In this document: in pieces, positions 1 to 10,997 of the stretch
Layout: each line of letters opens with the position of its first letter
Position numbering within the stretch: the first letter of the stretch is position 1
DNA from: Planctomycetaceae bacterium
GTDB taxonomy: Bacteria > Planctomycetota > Planctomycetia > Planctomycetales > Planctomycetaceae
Reading direction: 5' to 3'
DNA: 64,000 nucleotides
Assembly (NCBI GenBank): GCA_041398785.1
Contig: JAWKUA010000021.1
Coordinates: 62,001-126,000, forward strand
Translations under genes and position numbers: made by a program
The notes under the pieces: generated by a model
Database searches by the model: none
Told to the model about the DNA's origin: nothing
What the model saw: only the letters and a program-made list of their open reading frames with translations

Positions 1-1
1 T

Positions 2-727
2 ATGGTCGTGCTGACGGCTGTCCTGATCTTCTGGGGCATTGCTCTTCAGGCTCCGCTGGAAGAACCTGCGTCCTCCGTGAAGACTCCCAACCCGTCGAAG
101 GCTCCGTGGTATTTCCTGGGACTGCAGGAAATGCTGGTGTACTTCGACCCGTGGCTGGCCGGTGTTGTGCTGCCGACGATCATTCTTGGCGGACTGATGG
201 CCATTCCCTACATCGACTTCAACAAAGCCGGAAACGGCTACTACTGTTTCCGGGAACGGGCATTTGCGATCTGCACATTCATGTTCGGCTTCTTCCCGCT
301 GTGGATTGCTCTGATCGTGCTGGGAACGTTTCTGCGTGGACCGAACTGGAACTTCTTCGGTATCTATGAGCTGTGGGACGTTCATAAAGTGGAAGCAGCC
401 ACCAATGTGAACCTGTCGGAGTTCTTCTGGCGATGGCCGGTCGTCAATCAGATTTACGGAGGCGTGCCGAAAGGCAGTTCACTGCTGACGATTCTGATCC
501 GGGAATCTCCGGGAATCATCCTGATCATTGCCTACTTCGCCGTGCTGCCTCCGATTTTGGGGATGACCATTCTGCGGCGATTCTTTGTTCGCATGGGTGT
601 GATCCGATTCCTGGTGTTTTCGAACCTGGTCCTGTGGATGGCCGTGCTGCCCATCAAGATGGTGCTGCGGTGGATGTTCTCGCTGAAATACATCGTGGGG
701 ATTCCCGAGTACTTTCTGAATATCTGA
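2..727 (+). CDS. Cytochrome b C-terminal/subunit IV-like quinol oxidase subunit, 5' end outside window
   Basis: This is a membrane subunit of a cytochrome bc/b6f-like quinol:cytochrome c oxidoreductase. The visible part starts inside a hydrophobic helix (VLTAVLIFWGIAL). It then shows PSKAPWYFLGLQEML, which aligns with the quinol-oxidation-site segment of cytochrome b / subunit IV (PEWY loop), and several more membrane helices. The PEWY position reads APWY, so the usual glutamate is absent. Family members have about 35-40 residues before this helix, so the ATG at base 2 is very probably internal and the gene begins upstream of the window. The octahaem cytochrome gene follows 67 bases downstream on the same strand, which suggests one operon for a bc-type complex with unusual cytochrome c partners. 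Family is secure; exact subunit name is inferred. Confidence 0.82.
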   Translation: MVVLTAVLIFWGIALQAPLEEPASSVKTPNPSKAPWYFLGLQEMLVYFDPWLAGVVLPTIILGGLMAIPYIDFNKAGNGYYCFRERAFAICTFMFGFFPLWIALIVLGTFLRGPNWNFFGIYELWDVHKVEAATNVNLSEFFWRWPVVNQIYGGVPKGSSLLTILIRESPGIILIIAYFAVLPPILGMTILRRFFVRMGVIRFLVFSNLVLWMAVLPIKMVLRWMFSLKYIVGIPEYFLNI

Positions 728-794
728 TGCGTCCCGCGCTGGCTGGACGCCGCTGAGTCATGTTTTGAGTTATACGGCTGGAGCCTGAACTGAA

Positions 795-3700
795 ATGCCG
801 GCAAACGACAGTTTCTTTCGAAGCCAGAACAAGCTGCATGTCGTGTTTGCGATTAGCTGCGTTGCCATGCTGGTTTCCGTCGTCTGGATGATGGCGGCTG
901 ACCAGGCGGATGAATGGCGGGGTTACCAGCGCACAAACTTCCGGCTGGATGTGGCGGTCAAGGAACAAGCCCTGAAGGATATCCAGAATCAGAAGTTTGA
1001 AGACGAAAAGTCACGGCTGGAAACGCGTCGCAACGAACTGAATACGGCTCTGAAGGAATATTCCGATCTGCAGGCCGAATTTCAGGCCAGTACTGATCTG
1101 GTTCGAAGAAAGATCGAACGGCTGGAATTCGAGTTGAAGTCGCAAAACGCGGATCGCGATGAAGCGCGAGCCAACTATGACCTGGCGATTCGCGACCAAC
1201 TTCCTGAATCCGATGCGTCCGTTCTGCTGCACGTATTCGACGAGAAGCAGGGAACTGCCGATCAGATTCAACTGGATCTCGATGACGCGAAGGCTGAACT
1301 TGACGCGATCGGCAAGCCCACCCCGCAGGACGACAACGAACGTCGCAGCCGGTTGCAGGAGTACGCAAAGCTGACGAAGGAGCAGACTGACGTTCAGGCA
1401 GCCCTGGATCGCCTGGAAGCTGACAAGAAGCTGGTTGAGGCTTCATTGCAGAACCTGAACCCGGACTCACTGTTTTCAAAGATCAAACGGCAGGTCATGC
1501 AATGGCCGATCATCGACGGATTCAATTCGCCGACGAAGGTGCAGCAGGACTGGTTGCCCAACCTTTCACAGACGCTGGGGATGACATCCATTGCACGGTT
1601 CGATCGCTGCCGCACCTGTCACCTGAACATCGACAAGACGGGACCGGGAAATGTCGCCGCGTTTCCTTCGGGGCATCCGAAAACGGATGACGTGCATGAT
1701 TGGGTCACCACCAATGTGTTTCCTGAGCCGTTTGCCACGCACCCGAAGCACAGCCTGTATGCGACGGCCGCCAGTCCGCATTCCGTGGCGAAATTCGGCT
1801 GCACAATCTGCCACGACGGTCAGGGTTCGGGAACCAGTTTCGGCAACGCGGAGCACACTCCCAACGATCCACACATCGCCGAAGAATGGGAGCACGATTA
1901 CCACTGGCACGCGAATCACTTCTGGGAATATCCGATGCAGCCGGATCGGTTCATCGAATCGACCTGCATCAAGTGCCACCACGACGTGACGGAACTGGGA
2001 ATTCACCCGAAATTCGGAGCCTCAGCGCCGAAGGTCTATCGCGGTTACCAGTTGATCCGCAAATACGGATGCTTCGGCTGTCATGAAATCCACGGGTTCG
2101 ATGCGGGCAAAGCCATTGGTCCGGACATGCGTCTGGAACCGCAAACCGACGATGAACGTGACCGAATTGCCGATGACCCGACTCAGAACGCCGGCAAGTT
2201 CCGCAAAGTGGGGCCAAGTCTGCGACACCTGGCGTCCAAGACGTCGTCCGATTTTGTCTCCTACTGGACGGAAATTCCTGGACGGTATCGCCCGACCACG
2301 AAGATGCCGCAGTTCTTCAATCTGAGCAATCAGGAGGATGAGACGGCACAGCGTTACGAAGCCGTGGAACTGGCGGGCCTGGCTCAGTTTCTGATCGGCA
2401 ATTCTGAAGAGCTGGACCTGTTGAGTCCCGCTGCGGATTACAAGCCGGATGCGGAACGCGGCAGGGCGTTGTTCACCGAACGAGGCTGTCTGGCATGCCA
2501 CCAACACAGTGCGGTTCCGGGAGTGACGGCTGACTTCGGGCCGAACATCAGTGACATCCACCGGAAAGTAAACCGGAACGCCGACGATCCGTCGTTCAGC
2601 GACTGGCTGTACACCTGGGTCAGGGATCCGGTACGCCACCATCCCCGCACACGGATGCCGAATTTGTACCTGAATGTATACACCGACGCCGACGGCAACT
2701 CGGTTGATCCGGCTGCCGACATCGTGGCCTTTCTGCTCAGTGCCGGCAGTCAGGAATCATTCCCGACGGAACAATACAGTGACGAATCGCTGGATGAACT
2801 GGTCACTCTGTTTCTGAAGAAGTCCCGCTTCAGCGACGAAGCCGCCAGGGAAATTGTTCGCACCGGCGCGTTTCCTCAGCCGGCCAAAGATGTCGCCGGT
2901 GACGAGAAAGTTCTGGCAACGGAAGATGGTTCGTCGATCACCGATCCGCAACTCTGGAAGCAGAAGAAGCTGGAGTACATCGGTCGTCGCACCGTGACCC
3001 GCTATGGCTGCTATGGTTGCCACGACATCCCTGGCTTCGAAACGGCTCGTCCGATCGGTGTGGCTCTGCAGGACTGGGGTCGCAAGGATACCAGCAGGCT
3101 GGGGCTGGAACACATCGAAGAGTTCCTGCACCACCACGGCGAGCCCGATGGAAGCTCCACCGCGGAACGAATCAAGAACGCGATGGCCATGGCCGAAGAC
3201 GGGACTCGCAAGCCCGGTGATCCCGAATACGACAGCGAACTGACGGCCGCCTTTTTCTATGAAAGTCTGCTGCATCACGGTCGCCCCGGATTCCTCTGGC
3301 AAAAGCTGCGGGATCCGCGGTCCTATGACTACATGAAGACGGAAACCAAGGGCTACGACGAACGTCTGCGAATGCCCAGGTTTCCCCTGCAGCAGGACGA
3401 AATCGAATCCATCGCCACGTTTGTGCTGGGACTGGTGGCGGAACCGCCGGCGACCGCTTATGTGTATCACCCGACTGAGCGCGAAAAGGCCCGCATCGAC
3501 GGTGAGTTTCTGCTGGCGAAGTACAACTGCACGGGTTGTCACATGGTCGAACTTCCCAAAGTGACGTACGGCGTCAACGTGGAAGACGACGTGTTTGCCA
3601 CGGAACTGACTCCGCAGGATCACGAAAAAGCCGTGGACCTGCTGTTGCAGTTCCGGAAGCCGACTCAAGCGCTGACCGGTCAGTCCCGCGTGTTCAAGAT

Positions 3701-4715
3701 CGACGGCGAAGACGTCAGCCTGCCGCTGGCGTCGTTCCACGGCCTGAAGATGGTTCCCGCGGATCCCGACGAAGAAGATCCGGAGTTTCGTGAAACAGGC
3801 TTTGATACCTGGGAAACTCTCGACTTTGGAACCGGCGATGACGCCAAGCGCATTCTCCCCAGTTCGCGCATCACGATTTCTGATTCAAAACTGGCGTCCT
3901 ATGTCGAAGGACGCGGCGGTGATTTTGCGGAGTGGCTGGTTGAAGAACTGACCGAGACTCGCACGGGAGGCAATCGCAATCTGGCATGGCAGTCCAGTCC
4001 GCCGCCGCTGTATCAGGAAGGTCTGAAAGTTCAGACTCCGTGGCTGTACCAGTGGCTGCAGGAACCCGACCAGTTGCGGTACACGACCGTGCTGCGGATG
4101 CCGCGGTTCAACCTCAGTTCGGAGGACGCTCAAACCCTGGCGAACTACTTCGCAGCCGTCGACGGAGCCACGTTCCCGTATCAGGAACAGGAAACCACAG
4201 ACGCGGATTATCTGGCATCGCGGGAACACGCACTTCAGCACGAAGGCCTGCTGAAGCCGGACCAGGATTATCTGCAGGAAAGCTGGCTGGCGCTGAATGG
4301 TCCGCTGTGCATCAAGTGCCATTCCGTCGGAGGACGGAAGTTCAAGGTTTCGAATCCGAAGGAAGACATTCAGGGGCCGAACCTGATTCGCGTGCATCAA
4401 AGGCTGCGGTCGGACTGGGTGAAGCTGTGGCTCTATAAGCCCACCTGGATTACTCCGTACACTTCGATGCCGGTCAACTATCCGCACAACAACCGCACTC
4501 AGTTTCCTGACCTGTTTACCGGCGACCCGGATGCTCAGATTATCGCCACACGCGATGCGTTGATGAACTACGGCAGAATGCTGGAAAACATTGGTCCGGT
4601 GGTCTACGCGCCTCCGGGAGCCGAGCCGCCTGCGGACGCGGCGGGTGCAGCGGAGTCCGCGGACGAGGCAACATCAGAAGAGACAAAGGAACCGGCGGCT
4701 GGTGCCGGCGGATAA
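795..4715 (+). CDS. Large membrane-anchored octahaem cytochrome c (1306 aa)
   Basis: A multihaem c-type cytochrome, probably the electron acceptor or carrier partner of the upstream cytochrome b module. Residues about 13-33 form one N-terminal membrane helix (signal anchor). Residues about 50-235 are charged, heptad-rich and coiled-coil-like. Eight CxxCH haem-binding motifs follow, with their first Cys near residues 272, 336, 391, 426, 565, 739, 912 and 1172. Hydrophilic character and the anchor place the haems on the periplasmic side. The last 30 residues are a low-complexity Ala/Glu tail. The first four haems are close together; the last four are 140-260 residues apart, each inside a mono-haem cytochrome-like module. 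At three to five times the length of an ordinary cytochrome c1 it is not a standard complex III subunit. Role in the bc complex is inferred from position. Confidence 0.85.
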   Translation: MPANDSFFRSQNKLHVVFAISCVAMLVSVVWMMAADQADEWRGYQRTNFRLDVAVKEQALKDIQNQKFEDEKSRLETRRNELNTALKEYSDLQAEFQASTDLVRRKIERLEFELKSQNADRDEARANYDLAIRDQLPESDASVLLHVFDEKQGTADQIQLDLDDAKAELDAIGKPTPQDDNERRSRLQEYAKLTKEQTDVQAALDRLEADKKLVEASLQNLNPDSLFSKIKRQVMQWPIIDGFNSPTKVQQDWLPNLSQTLGMTSIARFDRCRTCHLNIDKTGPGNVAAFPSGHPKTDDVHDWVTTNVFPEPFATHPKHSLYATAASPHSVAKFGCTICHDGQGSGTSFGNAEHTPNDPHIAEEWEHDYHWHANHFWEYPMQPDRFIESTCIKCHHDVTELGIHPKFGASAPKVYRGYQLIRKYGCFGCHEIHGFDAGKAIGPDMRLEPQTDDERDRIADDPTQNAGKFRKVGPSLRHLASKTSSDFVSYWTEIPGRYRPTTKMPQFFNLSNQEDETAQRYEAVELAGLAQFLIGNSEELDLLSPAADYKPDAERGRALFTERGCLACHQHSAVPGVTADFGPNISDIHRKVNRNADDPSFSDWLYTWVRDPVRHHPRTRMPNLYLNVYTDADGNSVDPAADIVAFLLSAGSQESFPTEQYSDESLDELVTLFLKKSRFSDEAAREIVRTGAFPQPAKDVAGDEKVLATEDGSSITDPQLWKQKKLEYIGRRTVTRYGCYGCHDIPGFETARPIGVALQDWGRKDTSRLGLEHIEEFLHHHGEPDGSSTAERIKNAMAMAEDGTRKPGDPEYDSELTAAFFYESLLHHGRPGFLWQKLRDPRSYDYMKTETKGYDERLRMPRFPLQQDEIESIATFVLGLVAEPPATAYVYHPTEREKARIDGEFLLAKYNCTGCHMVELPKVTYGVNVEDDVFATELTPQDHEKAVDLLLQFRKPTQALTGQSRVFKIDGEDVSLPLASFHGLKMVPADPDEEDPEFRETGFDTWETLDFGTGDDAKRILPSSRITISDSKLASYVEGRGGDFAEWLVEELTETRTGGNRNLAWQSSPPPLYQEGLKVQTPWLYQWLQEPDQLRYTTVLRMPRFNLSSEDAQTLANYFAAVDGATFPYQEQETTDADYLASREHALQHEGLLKPDQDYLQESWLALNGPLCIKCHSVGGRKFKVSNPKEDIQGPNLIRVHQRLRSDWVKLWLYKPTWITPYTSMPVNYPHNNRTQFPDLFTGDPDAQIIATRDALMNYGRMLENIGPVVYAPPGAEPPADAAGAAESADEATSEETKEPAAGAGG

Positions 4716-4803
4716 CCGCAATCCGCTCATCAACAGAATGTGCGGTTGAAATGTGAAGCGAGCGGTGTCGCCCGCAGGAATGACAGTGATCCAGGAATCG
4801 GCG

Positions 4804-5682
4804 ATGAACTCAAGACAACAATGGATTCTGCTGGCTGTGACGGCGCTGGTGTGCGCCGGCGGCTGTGGTCTGGAACCCGGCGGTGGAGCGGTCGTTGTCC
4901 CGTCGGTCACTGTGCTGCCCGCTGAACTGGCCGGAGGTGCGACCGCCGATGTCACAGAGACTTCCGCATCGTCCAGTGGATCGTCGTCCTCGGGAGGCCC
5001 CGGGACCTTTGCGGGTCGCGTCGTTCTGCAAAGCGCCGCCCCGCAGCTTGCACCGCTGTTTGCCGCAGGCGCAGACATCAAGGACAAGGAAGTGTGCGCT
5101 GCCGCGCCCGTACCTAACGAAAAACTCATTGTCGCCGCGGACGGGAAGGGTGTTGCCAATGTATTCATTTATCTGCAGAAAGCACCGTCCGGCAGTCCGC
5201 CACTCGTCGTGCCCGATGAACCCCTGATCTTCGACCAGAAGAATTGCCGGTTCCTGCCGCACTGTCTAATCATTCCCACCGGGCAGACGGTCAAAGTGCT
5301 CAGTGACGATCCGATCGCACACAATACTCATTCGTATCCGGCCAAGAACCAGGCCGTAAATTCCGGAGTTTCTCCGCACGACCGCGAGGGCAAACTTGAG
5401 ATTGTGTACCGGCGGGCGGAAGCGGTCCCGTTTCAAGTCAAGTGTGACTTTCATACGTGGATGCTGGCCTATCATCTTCCTCTGGATCATTCGTTTGCGG
5501 CGCTAACTGATGAAAACGGGAACTTTGAAATTCCGAACCTTCCGGCCGGGACACATGATTTCACAGTCTGGCACGAAGCCGCGAAGGGAAATTTCATCGA
5601 ACGCAAGCTCAAAGTGACCGTGAACGCCGGCGAAACCACTCAGGTCGAAATTCCGTACACTGCCGACAAGCTGGATCTCTGA
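4804..5682 (+). CDS. Cupredoxin-like secreted lipoprotein with C-terminal carboxypeptidase-regulatory-like domain
   Basis: A predicted exported protein of 292 residues. The start chosen is ATG 4804 (MNSRQQWILLAVTALV), with an AGGA about 7 bases upstream; an in-frame ATG at 4753 would put 17 non-signal residues first. A hydrophobic leader ends in a cysteine (CAGGC), so a lipoprotein is likely though the lipobox is not canonical. A Gly/Ser/Pro-rich linker leads to a beta-rich domain with a methylamine-utilisation or cupredoxin-like pattern: LIIPTGQTVKVLSDDPIAHN (residues about 155-175), then VKCDFHTWMLAYH, which supplies Cys, His and Met like a type I copper site. A final regulatory-like domain (NGNFEIPNLPAGTHDFTVWH) follows. 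Set between two cytochrome genes, it may carry electrons or bind copper; that is inference. Confidence 0.7.
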   Translation: MNSRQQWILLAVTALVCAGGCGLEPGGGAVVVPSVTVLPAELAGGATADVTETSASSSGSSSSGGPGTFAGRVVLQSAAPQLAPLFAAGADIKDKEVCAAAPVPNEKLIVAADGKGVANVFIYLQKAPSGSPPLVVPDEPLIFDQKNCRFLPHCLIIPTGQTVKVLSDDPIAHNTHSYPAKNQAVNSGVSPHDREGKLEIVYRRAEAVPFQVKCDFHTWMLAYHLPLDHSFAALTDENGNFEIPNLPAGTHDFTVWHEAAKGNFIERKLKVTVNAGETTQVEIPYTADKLDL

Positions 5683-5738
5683 TGCGGGCCGCCGATTTTC
5701 GTTCTGAATTCGATTCTTCAAGCCGACTGAGGCATTCC

Positions 5739-7172
5739 ATGTTGGTGCGTATCAACACGCTGTTTACCGCGACACTGCTGACACTGCCGGCATTGATGAC
5801 GGTCGGATGTTCGGAAGCAGATCTGGAGTCCAGGTTTGTCTACAGCGCGAGCACGGAAGCCCTGATGCGCGAAGCACAGGACGGCATCGGTGATCAGCCG
5901 GGCGTGAAAAAGATTGTCGATCAGCACTTCGGTGATCCGCAGCATCTGAATGCATGGAGCAAGCTTCCGCTGAATATCGGCGGGACATTCGGCCGGATCA
6001 AGACCGCTCCCGACGCATCATCGGCCGTCAAGTCGCTGATCGTTGAGTTCGATGAACCGCTGGCGGCCTTCAGTGATGAAGCACACACGCTGCAGTTCAT
6101 TACCGGAAAGGCGGCTGCGGCGACAGCAACGGTCGATCAATGGGATCCGGAAACGAACACAGCGCGGCTGTCGGCGGCACTGGATGCGGATGCTCCCGCT
6201 GAAGGTGACCAGCTTGTCATCGACGGCGGTGAATTACTGCAGCAGGGTCGAGGGCTGTACATGCGGCACTGCTCTCACTGTCACGGCACCAGTGGCGACG
6301 GTGACGGCCCGACGGCGCGATATCTGTGGCCCCGCCCGCGTGACTACCGTCACGGAGTCTTCAAGTTCACCTCAACGGATAAAGATTCCAAGGTGGCACG
6401 TGATGACCTGCGACGTGTTCTGGCGAACGGCATTCCCGGAACCTATATGCCGTCGTTTGTGCCGATGTTGCACGACGAAGAACTGGATTCTGTGGTTGAG
6501 TACATTCGCTTTCTGTCAATGCGAGGCGAATTTGAACGCCGGCTGGCGGCGGAGTTTGCCACCGACTACAGCCAGAAGGCCGTGCAGTTCCGCGTTGAAA
6601 ATGGCGAAAAACGCGGCGAAATTGTGAAATCTCTGGAGTCGTTTCTGAAGGATGACCTGCCGGATTCGCTGGAGTTTGTTTCCAATGATCTTGCCGAACA
6701 GTGGGCGAACGCGGATGGCGAAGAAGCATTGCTGGTTCCGGGGGTTTCGCGGGTTGAAGACACGCTGGAATCCCGCCGCATCGGCCGCAATCTGTATCTG
6801 AGCAAGGAAATCAACTGCCTGAACTGTCACGGAATGTACGGTCGCGGCGATGGTCCGCAGACCACCGACTTCGAAGTCGATCCGAAGACGAATGAAACAA
6901 AGCCGGAAGCCGGACTGCACGACGTCTGGGGGAATCTCAACCAGCCGCGCGACCTGACTCAGGGTGTTTACCGCGGAGGACGCCGACCGATTGATCTGTT
7001 CCGGCGCATTCAGGCGGGGATCAAGGGCACCGCGATGCCTTCATTCAGTACGAACCTGACACACGAACAAACCTGGCACATTGTCAACTATGTGCTCAGC
7101 ATTCCCTTCGAACCGGAACCCGGAAACCTCGAAGTACCCGCGACGACCGAAGAATCTGCGGCGTCCCTGTAA
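5739..7172 (+). CDS. Dihaem cytochrome c lipoprotein
   Basis: A periplasmic membrane-tethered cytochrome c of 477 residues with two class-I-like haem domains. CSHCHGTSGDGDG lies near residue 178 and CLNCHGMYGRGDG near residue 360, each followed by a distal Met region (GTYMPSF and GTAMPSF). The start chosen is ATG 5739, which gives a signal peptide (TATLLTLPALMTVGC) with a lipid-attachment-like Cys and has GAGG about 6 bases upstream. An ATG at 5682 overlaps the stop of the previous gene as TGATG and is an alternative that would add 19 residues. The gene sits directly before coxB and is the likely electron donor to the oxidase, because this CoxB carries no fused cytochrome c domain. Confidence 0.83.
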   Translation: MLVRINTLFTATLLTLPALMTVGCSEADLESRFVYSASTEALMREAQDGIGDQPGVKKIVDQHFGDPQHLNAWSKLPLNIGGTFGRIKTAPDASSAVKSLIVEFDEPLAAFSDEAHTLQFITGKAAAATATVDQWDPETNTARLSAALDADAPAEGDQLVIDGGELLQQGRGLYMRHCSHCHGTSGDGDGPTARYLWPRPRDYRHGVFKFTSTDKDSKVARDDLRRVLANGIPGTYMPSFVPMLHDEELDSVVEYIRFLSMRGEFERRLAAEFATDYSQKAVQFRVENGEKRGEIVKSLESFLKDDLPDSLEFVSNDLAEQWANADGEEALLVPGVSRVEDTLESRRIGRNLYLSKEINCLNCHGMYGRGDGPQTTDFEVDPKTNETKPEAGLHDVWGNLNQPRDLTQGVYRGGRRPIDLFRRIQAGIKGTAMPSFSTNLTHEQTWHIVNYVLSIPFEPEPGNLEVPATTEESAASL

Positions 7173-7219
7173 CTGCCGGAGTCAGCGTCCCGTCCACCGG
7201 GTGATTCGGAGAATTCATT

Positions 7220-8047
7220 GTGAAAAAGTTTTGGGCACTGTTCTTCCTCTTCTGGCCGATTGTGGCACTCTGGGTGTCGTGGACCGCGCCGTCGCGAAAC
7301 TGGTGGTTTCCCACTTATGGACCGTCCGGTGACGGTCAGGCGATGAGTCCTCTTGGTGAGCGAATCGACGGGCTGTTTTATCTGATCCTGGGAATTGTGA
7401 CGCTGGTGTTCATCGGTACTCAGGCCGGTCTGGGGTACGTGCTTTGGAAGGGAGCCACAAAGGAGTCCGGAAAGAAGGCTTACTTTTCGCACGGCAGCCA
7501 CAGCCTGGAACTGATCTGGACAATTGTTCCGGCGTTTGTGCTGGTCTTTATCGCGCTGTATCAGATGGACGTCTGGGCGGAGTTCCGAGTGCAGTCGTTC
7601 TACCCGGAAGAAACGCAGAAGGACGGCCCGATCGTGGAGATCACCGCTCGCCAGTTCGAATGGCGCATGCGTTACCCGGCGCCAGGTAAGCCGCTGATGA
7701 ACGATCCTCAGCCCGACGACCTGTATGCGGTAAACGAAGTCCATGTTCCCACCGGTCGGCCGGTCAAGTTCAATCTGCGAAGCGGTGACGTGCAGCACGC
7801 GTTTTTCGCGCCGCAACTGCGAGTCAAGCAGGACGCGGTGCCTGGGCTGATTATTCCCGTGTGGTTTGAGATTCCCGAAGCCGGTGATTACGAGCTGCTT
7901 TGTGCGGAACTTTGCGGGTGGGGCCATTACAAGATGCGGGCGATTATTGTCGCGGAGCCGGAAGAAGAGTATCAGGCATACCTGAAGGAACTTGAAGAGG
8001 CACAGAACTTCGACGGTGTTGTAGCCGAATCAGGCGACGACGAATAA
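7220..8047 (+). CDS. coxB: Cytochrome c oxidase subunit II
   Basis: CoxB receives electrons from cytochrome c at its binuclear CuA centre and passes them to subunit I. The protein has 275 residues from a GTG start (7220). It has a hydrophobic segment near residues 6-20 and a clear membrane helix near 50-75, a second helix near 95-115, then a periplasmic cupredoxin domain. The CuA ligands are visible: His193 (GDVQHAFF), and Cys228, Glu230, Cys232, His236 and Met239 in CAELCGWGHYKM. There is no C-terminal cytochrome c fusion, unlike typical caa3 CoxB; the dihaem protein encoded just upstream may fill that role. A strong hairpin lies between this gene and coxA. Confidence 0.95.
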   Translation: MKKFWALFFLFWPIVALWVSWTAPSRNWWFPTYGPSGDGQAMSPLGERIDGLFYLILGIVTLVFIGTQAGLGYVLWKGATKESGKKAYFSHGSHSLELIWTIVPAFVLVFIALYQMDVWAEFRVQSFYPEETQKDGPIVEITARQFEWRMRYPAPGKPLMNDPQPDDLYAVNEVHVPTGRPVKFNLRSGDVQHAFFAPQLRVKQDAVPGLIIPVWFEIPEAGDYELLCAELCGWGHYKMRAIIVAEPEEEYQAYLKELEEAQNFDGVVAESGDDE

Positions 8048-8055
8048 ACAGATTT

Positions 8056-8081
8056 CGCGCGGCGGCCGCAGCCGCCGCGCG
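8056..8081 (+). promoter_or_regulatory. Strong GC hairpin between coxB and coxA
   Basis: A perfect inverted repeat: GCGCGGCGGC at 8057-8066, loop CGCA, GCCGCCGCGC at 8071-8080, and one more C-G pair outside. It lies 9 bases after the coxB stop and about 40 bases before the coxA start. No T-run follows, so it is not a classical intrinsic terminator. It could stabilise the 3' end of the upstream message or partly attenuate, setting the CoxB:CoxA ratio. Structure is seen; function is inference. Confidence 0.6.
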
Positions 8082-8119
8082 GTGAATTCCCCCGGGTTTC
8101 AATTTGGAAGGCAGTTTCG

Positions 8120-9952
<1,833 letters not shown>

Positions 9953-9998
9953 AGTTGTTTCAGGTGTTTTTTCTTGCAGTTGATCAGAATTCAAGAGC

Positions 9999-10997
9999 GT
10001 GTCAGCACAGCACCACAATTCCATCGACCTTCGCGTACATCGCTTTGCTGTGATGACGTCCTGTGTCGCGCTGCTGCCGATCACCGTCGGAGCACTCGTG
10101 ACGACGCTGAAGGCCGGAATGGCGTTCGCTGACTGGCCGACGTCGGACGGGCAGAACATGCTGCTGTATCCGTGGCTGAATGATATGCGAAATACAGACA
10201 AGTTTGTCGAACACGGACATCGGCTGGCCGGAGTGTTGATCGGTATCGTCAGTATTGCCCTGGTGGTTGTTGCCTTCGCTTTCGAACGCCGAACGTGGGT
10301 GAGAACGATGGCCTGTGCCATTCTGGTTGCGGTGATCGCTCAGGGACTGCTTGGCGGAATGCGCGTCATCGCCAACGAGCAGGTTCTGGCGATGACTCAC
10401 AGTATCACCGGCGGGTTGTTCTTTACGCTGACGTTTTTGTTCGCGGGGTTGACGAAACCACGCTCGTCGACACGTATCGAATCCGGCACAGACAGCACCG
10501 GCACGAACGAAACGGTGACGATGTCGTCCACGGCCATTGGCCTGGCACTGATCCTGCCGTTGGCCGTGCTGGGGCAGTATGTGCTGGGCGGTATGTTTCG
10601 CCATCTCGGCCGAATGCTGCATGAACATGTGGCCGGAGCAATCGGCGTGACGCTGGTGGCGGTAACGGTCGCGGCGGTGACGTATCGCAGCGGTCTGCCG
10701 TCATTGCAGCGATCGGCGAAGCTGATTGTCGCGGCTCTGGCGGTTCAGGTCGCGCTGGGGCTGGGAGCGTGGGTGACGAAGCTGGGATTCGCCCAATTCG
10801 GCTGGGTGGCGAGCGTCAATTCACCGGCCCAGAATGTTGTCTGCACGCTACACGCTGTCGGCGGAATGTTGCTGCTGGCAACGTCAACGGGACTCGCTGT
10901 GGAGTCGTGTCGCCTGCTGGCATCCGGGCACATCACACTGCTGCCGGCAGGGTTTAACGGCGAATTGACACAGAAGCGGCAGGGGGGGGTTGCATGA
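9999..10997 (+). CDS. ctaA: Haem A synthase (COX15/CtaA family)
   Basis: This enzyme oxidises the C8 methyl of haem O to a formyl group, giving haem A for CoxA. It has 332 residues from a GTG start (9999), with about eight membrane helices. The four conserved histidines are visible in EHGHRLAGV, MTHSITGG, LHEHVAGA and TLHAVGGM. The 3' end overlaps the ctaB start (ATG 10994, stop TGA 10995-10997), so translation of the two haem-modifying enzymes is coupled. Position between coxA and ctaB fits the function. Confidence 0.9.
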   Translation: MSAQHHNSIDLRVHRFAVMTSCVALLPITVGALVTTLKAGMAFADWPTSDGQNMLLYPWLNDMRNTDKFVEHGHRLAGVLIGIVSIALVVVAFAFERRTWVRTMACAILVAVIAQGLLGGMRVIANEQVLAMTHSITGGLFFTLTFLFAGLTKPRSSTRIESGTDSTGTNETVTMSSTAIGLALILPLAVLGQYVLGGMFRHLGRMLHEHVAGAIGVTLVAVTVAAVTYRSGLPSLQRSAKLIVAALAVQVALGLGAWVTKLGFAQFGWVASVNSPAQNVVCTLHAVGGMLLLATSTGLAVESCRLLASGHITLLPAGFNGELTQKRQGGVA

